A stretch of DNA of 13,928 nt from an uncultured Oscillospiraceae bacterium (GTDB lineage: Bacteria > Bacillota > Clostridia > Oscillospirales > Oscillospiraceae): assembly GCA_947627085.1 (NCBI GenBank), contig CANQUO010000037.1, positions 1 to 13,928 on the forward strand. The letters run 5' to 3'. The first letter of the stretch is position 1. Each line of letters starts with the position of its first letter. The translations under genes were made by a program, and so were the position numbers. The notes below the pieces were generated by a model. It worked only from the letters and a program-made list of their open reading frames with translations, had not been told where the DNA came from and made no database searches. Shown here piece by piece: positions 1 through 6,100 of this stretch.

Positions 1-222
1 ATCACCGTCAACAAGAACGCCATCCCCAACGACCCGGAGAAGCCCTTCGTCACCAGCGGCATACGCATCGGCACCCCCGCCGCCACCACGCGCGGCTTCA
101 AGGAGCCGGAGATGCGCGTCATCGCCCAGTGCATCGCCGCCACCGCCCACGACTTCGAGGGCACGGCCGAGGAGACGAGGGCCAAGGTCAACGAGCTGTG
201 CGCAAGGTTCCCGCTGTATTGA
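1..222 (+). CDS. glyA: Serine hydroxymethyltransferase, C-terminal 73 residues (5' end outside window)
   Basis: The open frame runs from the window edge to a TGA at 220-222. It is the C-terminus of the PLP enzyme that interconverts serine plus tetrahydrofolate with glycine plus methylene-tetrahydrofolate in the cytoplasm. The translated stretch carries hallmark SHMT segments: VNKNAIPNDPEKPFVTSGIR, then RIGTPAATTRG with the conserved arginine that binds the substrate carboxylate, then a helical tail (EEMR-like, AQCIA...) ending in ARFPLY. The length from the RIGT motif to the stop suits a bacterial GlyA. The PLP lysine and N-terminal domain lie outside the window. A strong terminator follows 16 bases after the stop, so this is the last gene of its transcript. 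Identification is from family motifs seen directly. Confidence 0.95.
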   Translation: MTVNKNAIPNDPEKPFVTSGIRIGTPAATTRGFKEPEMRVIAQCIAATAHDFEGTAEETRAKVNELCARFPLY

Positions 223-238
223 TGATATTTGACAGTCG

Positions 239-273
239 CCCCCGCCCGGGGAATTTCCCGGGCGGGGGATTTT
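239..273 (+). terminator. Rho-independent terminator after glyA
   Basis: A perfect 12-bp stem (239-250 with 257-268, almost all G/C) closes a 6-base GAATTT loop and is followed by ATTTTGT. The T-run is short and interrupted, but the stem is very stable and lies just after the glyA stop. Confidence 0.85.
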
Positions 274-325
274 GTCGCGTCACCACCTTGAAAAAAGGGT
301 AAGAGGATTCGTGTAAAAACGCTTC

Positions 326-460
326 CGTAGGGGCCGATGCCCACATCGGCCCGTGTTACGATATCGCGTCGGCCCATTGGAACGCGCCATCGTGTAACGC
401 GTCGATTTTAGCCGTGTGTCAAATCGGTGCGTCGGGCCGATGTGGGCATCGGCCCCTACG
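326..460. repeat. Structured intergenic element: two inverted copies of a 28-bp hairpin unit (REP/BIME- or MITE-like)
   Basis: The arms 326-353 and 433-460 are perfect 28-bp inverted copies. Each arm is itself a hairpin: GGGCCGATG/CATCGGCCC with a 4-base loop (331-352 and 434-455). The interior adds a nested imperfect stem, where GTTA, CGAT and CGCGT (from about 355) face ACGCG, ATCG and TAAC (to about 403). The whole can fold either as one long cruciform or as separate hairpins. No ORF with coding character covers it. It lies between the glyA terminator and the next gene. The layout resembles REP/BIME elements and small non-autonomous repeats common in clostridial intergenic DNA. Whether it is multicopy cannot be seen here. 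Confidence 0.8.
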
Positions 461-548
461 CGGTTTCCGCCCCACCCGACACCTTTCCCCTTAATTTTAT
501 GTTCCATCGTGGTAACATATGGATAATTTCAATCAGGGAGGGCGACGG

Positions 549-812
549 ATGGATATTTATACCAAGGCGGAGGACCGCGCGGAGCGGTTGTATTGTTCGG
601 CCCTGCCGGAGGAGCTGGCTGGGGACTTGGCCCTCGCGGGGCTCACGCGGAGGCACGGACTGGCACTTTTGCGGGTGCCGGACTCAAAGCTCCGTGAGGC
701 GGCGCTTGTGGAGATGGCCTATCTGCGGCTGCCGCCGGAGGAGGCGGACAGCTATGTGGACGCCATACTCTCCCCCGCCACGCCGGAGCCGGTAGTAGAC
801 ACGGGAGCCTGA
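549..812 (+). CDS. Small hypothetical protein, 87 aa
   Basis: I do not recognise the family. The ATG at 549 is preferred over the in-frame ATG at 519 because an AGGGAGG ribosome-binding site (about 535-541) sits 7-8 bases before 549 and nothing comparable precedes 519. The product begins MDIYTKAEDRAERLYC, is rich in Ala, Leu, Glu and Arg, and looks mostly helical with a Pro-containing tail. It has no signal peptide or membrane segment and a single Cys near residue 16. Codon third positions are strongly G/C, like the neighbouring genes, which supports real coding. No clear promoter is visible; a weak TAACAT box near 514 is the best candidate. It lies upstream of the acyltransferase gene on the same strand, separated by 124 bases that contain a separate promoter, so it is probably not in that operon. 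Confidence 0.65.
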   Translation: MDIYTKAEDRAERLYCSALPEELAGDLALAGLTRRHGLALLRVPDSKLREAALVEMAYLRLPPEEADSYVDAILSPATPEPVVDTGA

Positions 813-857
813 GCGGAGCGGCGCCGGCATCCGTTTCACAAAAAGTTTCTCCCGCCG

Positions 858-886
858 TTGCGTTTCGCCGGATTTTTTGCTATAAT
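858..886 (+). promoter_or_regulatory. Sigma-A-type promoter for the acyltransferase/membrane-protein operon
   Basis: A TATAAT -10 (881-886) is preceded by TGC (878-880), giving an extended -10. A TTGCGT -35 (858-863) lies at exactly 17 bases spacing. The predicted start near 893 gives a leader of roughly 45 bases before the ATG at 937. Confidence 0.75.
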
Positions 887-936
887 ATCCATTGGCATGG
901 ATATTTTTCGGGAAAATACTGTTTTCGGGGGACGAT

Positions 937-2436
937 ATGGCAAAAAAACGGGCGGCGACTGAATTTTCTTCATATCTCTCCACGCTCACCGACGGTGAGC
1001 GCGGCCGCGTTGACGCCTTTTTCCGGCTGGTGGACCAGCATCTGCGTCTCTCCCGGGAGTGGAAGAGACAGCTAATTTGTGATTTTGAAAACGCCATACT
1101 CTGGTACTCCAAAAACGGCGTGGAGCTCGCCGACGCCCTTGAGCGGCTGGCGCCCATGAATCTTGGCGGATTTTATTCCCGGCCCGCCGAGGACTGGTTC
1201 CCCCTGGACGCGGCGGCCAAGGTCTATCCCCTGTCCATGAGCCACAAGCAGATGGCTGTATTCAGGCTCTCCATGTATCTTGACGCGGACATCGTGCCGG
1301 AGCTTCTGCAAATGGCCCTGACCTTCACCATAAAGCGGTTCCCCTTCTTCGCCACCACGGTGAAGAGCGGATTTTTCTGGCACTACATCGACGCGGCCAA
1401 GCGCCGTTTTCCGGTGGAGCCGGAGTCCACCGTCCCCTGCGCGGACATAAACGTGTCCCTGACGGGCTCCAAGTCCTTCAGGGTGCTGTACTATAAAAAC
1501 AGGATAAGCTGTGAGTTTTTCCACATCCTCACCGACGGCACCGGGGGCACGGTGTTTTTAAAGACGCTCACGGCGGAATACCTGCGGCTTTTGGGCTGTG
1601 AGGTGAAATGTGAGGCCGGGGCGCTTGATGTGAACGGCCTTCCCGACGCCTCGGAGTCGGCGGACGACTTTAAAAAATACGTCTCCGGCAGGAAGAGCTC
1701 CGGCTTTGTGGACAAGCCGGCCCTCCAGATGGGCGGGAAGCTCTCCGCCGTCAAGCCCTGCCAGGTAATACACTTCGACATGACCTCCGAGGAGCTCCGG
1801 GCCGCCGCCAGGGCGCGCGGAGCCTCCGTGACGGCGCTGGTCACGGCCATGATGTTCATCGCCTGTAAGGCCGCCATGGACCGCCAGCAGGGCACGGTGC
1901 ACATACAGGTGCCGGTGAACATGCGCAATTATTTTGAGACGGGGACGCTGAGGAATTTCTCCCTCTACGCCAACGTGCACTTAAAGCTCCCGGAGATAAG
2001 CACGGTGGACGTGATACTGCCCGAGGTCACCCGCCAGCTCAAGGCCGGGTTCGCCTTTGAGAAGATGCAGGAGATGATGAACGGGGCGGTGAAGCTGGTG
2101 CGCTCCGTGCGGTTCGTACCGCTCTTTATAAAATGCCCGGTGGCAAGGGTGGTCTACGGCTTTCTTGGTGACCGGGCCTTCACCACCACCCTTTCGAATT
2201 TAGGCGTGGTAGAGCTCCCGGAGGGGCTCTCGGAGCACGTTGAGAAGATGGACTTCGTCCTCGGCACCATGGCCCTGGCCCGGGCCGCCGTCTCCATGGT
2301 CACGGCAAACGGCACGGCGACCATCTCGATTGCCAAGCTCACCACGGACCCGTCCTTTGAGGAGCGCATGTACTCGCTCTTTCTGGACATGGGCATAACG
2401 CCCAGGCTCTCCGGGTCGGAGCTATACAGTCTCTGA
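937..2436 (+). CDS. Condensation-fold acyltransferase (alcohol acetyltransferase-like), 499 aa
   Basis: This is a member of the CoA-dependent/NRPS-condensation acyltransferase superfamily, which transfers acyl groups to hydroxyl or amine acceptors. The catalytic H-x3-D-G motif is at His196-Asp200-Gly201, in the sequence FFHILTDGTGG. The first His of the classical HHxxxDG is Phe here, while the catalytic second His is kept. A C-terminal SNLGVV segment (about residue 420) matches the conserved region of alcohol acetyltransferase-like proteins. The homologous body starts near residue 86 (WFPLDAAAKVYPLS). The first 85 residues are an additional charged helical region that I do not recognise. The ATG at 937 is chosen over an in-frame ATG at 892 because GGGGGA precedes it at suitable distance and 892 would overlap the transcription start. 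There is no signal peptide. It is followed after 15 bases by a membrane protein gene, probably a functional partner. The acceptor and acyl donor cannot be inferred. Confidence 0.8.
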   Translation: MAKKRAATEFSSYLSTLTDGERGRVDAFFRLVDQHLRLSREWKRQLICDFENAILWYSKNGVELADALERLAPMNLGGFYSRPAEDWFPLDAAAKVYPLSMSHKQMAVFRLSMYLDADIVPELLQMALTFTIKRFPFFATTVKSGFFWHYIDAAKRRFPVEPESTVPCADINVSLTGSKSFRVLYYKNRISCEFFHILTDGTGGTVFLKTLTAEYLRLLGCEVKCEAGALDVNGLPDASESADDFKKYVSGRKSSGFVDKPALQMGGKLSAVKPCQVIHFDMTSEELRAAARARGASVTALVTAMMFIACKAAMDRQQGTVHIQVPVNMRNYFETGTLRNFSLYANVHLKLPEISTVDVILPEVTRQLKAGFAFEKMQEMMNGAVKLVRSVRFVPLFIKCPVARVVYGFLGDRAFTTTLSNLGVVELPEGLSEHVEKMDFVLGTMALARAAVSMVTANGTATISIAKLTTDPSFEERMYSLFLDMGITPRLSGSELYSL

Positions 2437-2451
2437 GGGGGGGCGCGCGGT

Positions 2452-3024
2452 ATGGAGCTTGAGATAATATACCCGAAAATAAAAAAGCAGTCCCTGGCGA
2501 TGCTCCGGGTCCGGTACGTCTTTGGGCTCATTTTCCTGGCGGCGGCCGTTATTTGCCCCGTGGTCAACATCGTCCTTCGTGGGCCGGCGTGGAGCGTCAT
2601 TGTGCTCTGGTCCCTCTACATGGTCTGGACGCTGTGCCTGAAGCTCCCGCTGGTGGACAGAAACCTTATAAATTTAGGCGTGCGATTTGCGGTGATGACG
2701 GTGATACTGCTCATACTCATCGACCGGCTTCTTGCCCCGGGGTGGGCGGAGTTCGTGGTGCCGCTGGTGGCCTACGCGGCGCTTCTGGCGCTGGCGGCCC
2801 TATTTTTCGTCAACGTCTCAAAGCAGCGGCAGAACGTCATGCCCCTTGTGCTCCTCACCTTCGCCGTGCTGGTGGGCTCGGGAATCGCCCTGTTTGCCTT
2901 CTCCCTCACCAGCTGGCCCATGATAGTTTTAGCCTGCGCCGCCGCGGCGCTCCTTGTGGCCACGTGCTTCACCCTGAGGATGCGTCTCTTTTCTGAGATA
3001 CGAAAGCGGTTCCACTTAAAATAA
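2452..3024 (+). CDS. Six-helix integral membrane protein, 190 aa, partner of the acyltransferase
   Basis: After a charged, Lys-rich N-terminus (about residues 1-20) there are about six hydrophobic segments, roughly at residues 23-42, 46-66, 77-94, 101-120, 129-150 and 154-172. The protein ends in a basic cytoplasmic-looking tail (RMRLFSEIRKRFHLK). No catalytic motif is visible. Small membrane proteins of this sort are often encoded next to alcohol acetyltransferase-like genes in Firmicutes; I suspect the uncharacterised DUF6320 type, but with low certainty and from memory only. The gene starts 15 bases after the acyltransferase stop, with a G-rich ribosome-binding stretch (GAGGGGGGG) overlapping that stop codon, so the two are very likely co-transcribed and co-translated. 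A bidirectional terminator follows 19 bases downstream. A role in placing the acyltransferase at the membrane, or in moving its product, is inference. Confidence 0.8.
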   Translation: MELEIIYPKIKKQSLAMLRVRYVFGLIFLAAAVICPVVNIVLRGPAWSVIVLWSLYMVWTLCLKLPLVDRNLINLGVRFAVMTVILLILIDRLLAPGWAEFVVPLVAYAALLALAALFFVNVSKQRQNVMPLVLLTFAVLVGSGIALFAFSLTSWPMIVLACAAAALLVATCFTLRMRLFSEIRKRFHLK

Positions 3025-3043
3025 AAATTTTGCCATGAGGCAC

Positions 3044-3078
3044 AAAAAATTGCCGGAAGCTAATTCCGGCAATTTTTT
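3044..3078. terminator. Bidirectional terminator between convergent genes
   Basis: A perfect stem pairs 3044-3058 with 3064-3078: AAAAAA plus TTGCCGGAA against TTCCGGCAA plus TTTTTT, closing a 5-base loop. The A-run on one side and T-run on the other give a U-tract in both directions. It lies between the stop of the + gene (3024) and the stop of the - gene (3102), so it serves both. Confidence 0.92.
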
Positions 3079-3101
3079 ACTGTTGGGAAATGGCGACGGT
3101 A

Positions 3102-6100
3102 TTAATTTACGTCGTGGCCGTCGGAGCCGCTGTACGCTTCGCTCCAGGCGCGCTCCAGAGCGGACCAGTCGCGGACGGGCAGGCGGCTCAGCCACTGCTC
3201 GAAGGTCTCGCCGCCCTCTGTCGCGCCGGCGATATTGCAGGTGTGGGAGTTGGTGGCCTCCTGTATGTCGGCGTAGTACCAGGCGCTCGTGTCCATGTTG
3301 TCCGGCCACATTATCATCTGGTCCGTGGGGAGAAGGTGATTCTTGTGCGGACGGCGGCCAAGGAGCCGGTTGTAGACGGTCATGGCCTCGGCGCGGGTGA
3401 GGTTCTTGTTGGGGTAGAAGTTGGGGTCGCCTGGGTAGCCGTAGAACAGCCCCAGCTTCTCCGCCGCGTCCACATATCTCGCGTACCAAGCATGGGGGTC
3501 CACGTCGGCAAATTTGCTGGAGAATTCGCCGGTGCTATCATCGTAGTCATAGAGCCTCGCCATCATCGCCGCCATCTCGGCGCGGGTGATGGGGTCGTCG
3601 GGGTGGAAGAGGCCGTCATTCCGGCCCTCCACTATGCCCATTTTATAGAGGGTCGACACGGCGTTGTTGTACCAGTTGTCGATGTTCACATCGGGGAACG
3701 GGTTGGCCTTCGTCCAATTGGCCGCCCTCACGTCCTCCTTCAGGAGCCTGAAGATGATAGTGGCGATCTCGGCCCGGGTAATATTGTCCTCCGGCTCCAC
3801 CAGTCCCGAGGGCATACCGATTATGTAGGCGTAGTGTTCGTGATCGTCGATCGACACGCTGGGCTTGCCCGTGCCGCCGGTCCCGCCTCCTCCGCCGCCC
3901 GTGCCGCCGGAGGTCTTGGTGTACTCGTTTGTGACTTTAACGCTGACCGGGTCAGCACCTACGGTAACTGTGACCGGTCCGGTGCTTTCGCGGCCGTCCA
4001 CAGTGTAGGTCACGGTGTCGCCCTTATTGGCGCCGGTCTCTTCGACGGTTATCTTACCCTGGGGCACTTCAAAGTCCTTAGAGGCCGAGGTTGCGCCCGC
4101 TGGTACAGTGACGGTGACGGTGGCCTTACCGTTTGTGAAAACGGTGCCGTCCTCCATGGTGGCGTTGACGGTACGGTCGGAAAGCGTCAGTGTGAATTCA
4201 GGCGCCGTCGCCCCGGCGGGCTTGTTGGTGCCGGTGATCTCCTTTGTGATGGTGAGCTTGCCGGTAGTGATATAGTAGTTGGTAACTGTGACGGTGGTGT
4301 TGGCGGTGAGCACAACGTCGGTGGGGGCGGTATCGGTGGGAGTGCCGGAGTCGGTGGTGTAGGTGGTCTTATCCGCGTCGGCGGGGGTCTCTTTGATCGT
4401 ATATTTCGTTCCGGTGGGAATGCCAGTGATGGTCGCGCTCTCACCCTTCTTAACAGTAACTGTGCCGCCGCTGGTGAATTTGGTCCCGCCGTTTTTGATT
4501 TCCACGCCTTCAGCTTCAAGATCATCACCGGTGAGGGTCACGGTGAATTCAAAGTCCGTTGCCGTGCCGCCCACCACATTCTTTTTGATCGTCAGGTCGG
4601 CCAGGTAGTAGTTGGTGAATGTGACGGTGTGTGCGCTGTCATCGCCGGTGGTGCCGGAGGCTTTAACGTCGCTGTCTCTTTGAACCAATCCGGCAGATGC
4701 GTTATTCACAACCTCAACAGTAGATTTCGTCATTCCCGTCGTAGTCTGGGTGACGGTATAATCGATGTCAACCGGCAGATACGCCGTCACTGTCTCCCCC
4801 GGTTTAACGCTGAAGGTTGCGGTCCCGTTCTCAAACCGCGAGCCTCCGATAGAGCCGGTATAGCTCTTATCCGATATGGTCACAGTATACTCAAATTTTT
4901 GATCCGGATCAGCGGGCTTTCCAACGACCTTACTCTCCAATTTCAGGATTCCGAACGGAGAGGTGTTTGTTACAGTAATCTCAATATCTTCGCCGTCTCC
5001 GATGTCGCCGCTAATCTTATGGCTTCCGGTGCTGTCGGTCACGAAATTATTGTCTGCGTCATTTTTGACCTCAAAATTCGCGCCGAAGGTGTGACCATGA
5101 CTCGTCTCCGTCTCCTCGATCTCATACGTGGAACCAAAGGGAAGATTAGCAAATTTTACTCCGGTGGCGCTGGCGGTTTTGCCAGTCATAGTGATATCAA
5201 ACTCATAAACGCCGTCGGGAGATTCCGTGACTGTCACGGTGCCGTTGGCTGAAGTGCTTATGCTCTTGATTGGGGCGTCATCCTTATTTTTCAGCGTCAC
5301 CTTGTAATGGAATGTGTGCGTACCGGATTCAAGGTTTTTGCCGCTGACCTGTTTGGTAATTGACAAGCTGCCCGGACTGGCGTAAAGGTTGGTGACTTCG
5401 ACCTCGGATGTCTTGTCCTGCGCTATGGTGACCTCGGCTTTTCCGGTGGCGGTCTCGCCGTCGACCTTGTAGGTGGTGTCGTTGGCACTCTTACTGTCAG
5501 TCTCTTCCACGGTGAATGTCATTCCCGCGGGAAGGCCGTTGATGGTCTTGGATTCCCCACCTTTGAGTTCAATCGTGGCGGTACCGGAGGTAAATTCAAC
5601 TTCGTCGTAGGTACCGTTCAGTTTCTCGCTGGTATCCTTCACGGTGAAAGTGAATATATCACTTCCGTGCGCGCCACTCGCTGTGCCGCCAAGCGTCTTG
5701 GTGATGGTCAGGTTGCCGGTGTAGGCGTTTGTGACGGTGACGGCGCTTGTTTCGCCACTCTCGATCGTCCCCTTACCGTCATCCGAATATGTCGTGGAGG
5801 TAGGGATATTCGAGGTGGGCCGCGCCTCCTGAACGGTGTACTCCGTCCCGGTAGGTATTCTTTCTATGGTCACACTTTCGCCGCTTTTAAGCTTAAATGT
5901 GGCGGTGTCGCCGCTGACTGTGTAGCCTGAACCGCTTACGGGCAACGTGCCCCCGGTGGGGACGGTAAATTTAACGGAGAAGTCAAACTCCTGATCAGGC
6001 GCCACCTCACCGGTGACGGTCTTGGTGACCTTCAAGCTACCAAAGGTGTAGGCGTAAAACCTGAATACTCCGTCCGGCGCTTTTGCGACATTTGCGGAAA

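Noticed and set aside
427..795. A 122-codon frame overlapping the 87-aa ORF in another frame.
   Set aside because: Its product is Arg/Cys/Trp-rich shadow composition, it starts inside the repeat element and has no ribosome-binding site. The 549-812 frame has both a ribosome-binding site and coding-like third positions.
3102..3330. Search for a sortase LPXTG signal at the C-terminus of the surface protein.
   Set aside because: The C-terminus has no LPXTG, hydrophobic segment or basic tail. The SLH domains are the anchor.
3090..5252. A 720-codon open frame on the + strand opposite the surface-protein repeats.
   Set aside because: It is rich in Gly and Val because it mirrors the Thr/Val/Gly codons of the real gene. 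It has no signal peptide, domain or ribosome-binding site and begins inside the terminator-proximal region. The minus-strand frame shows clear domains throughout.
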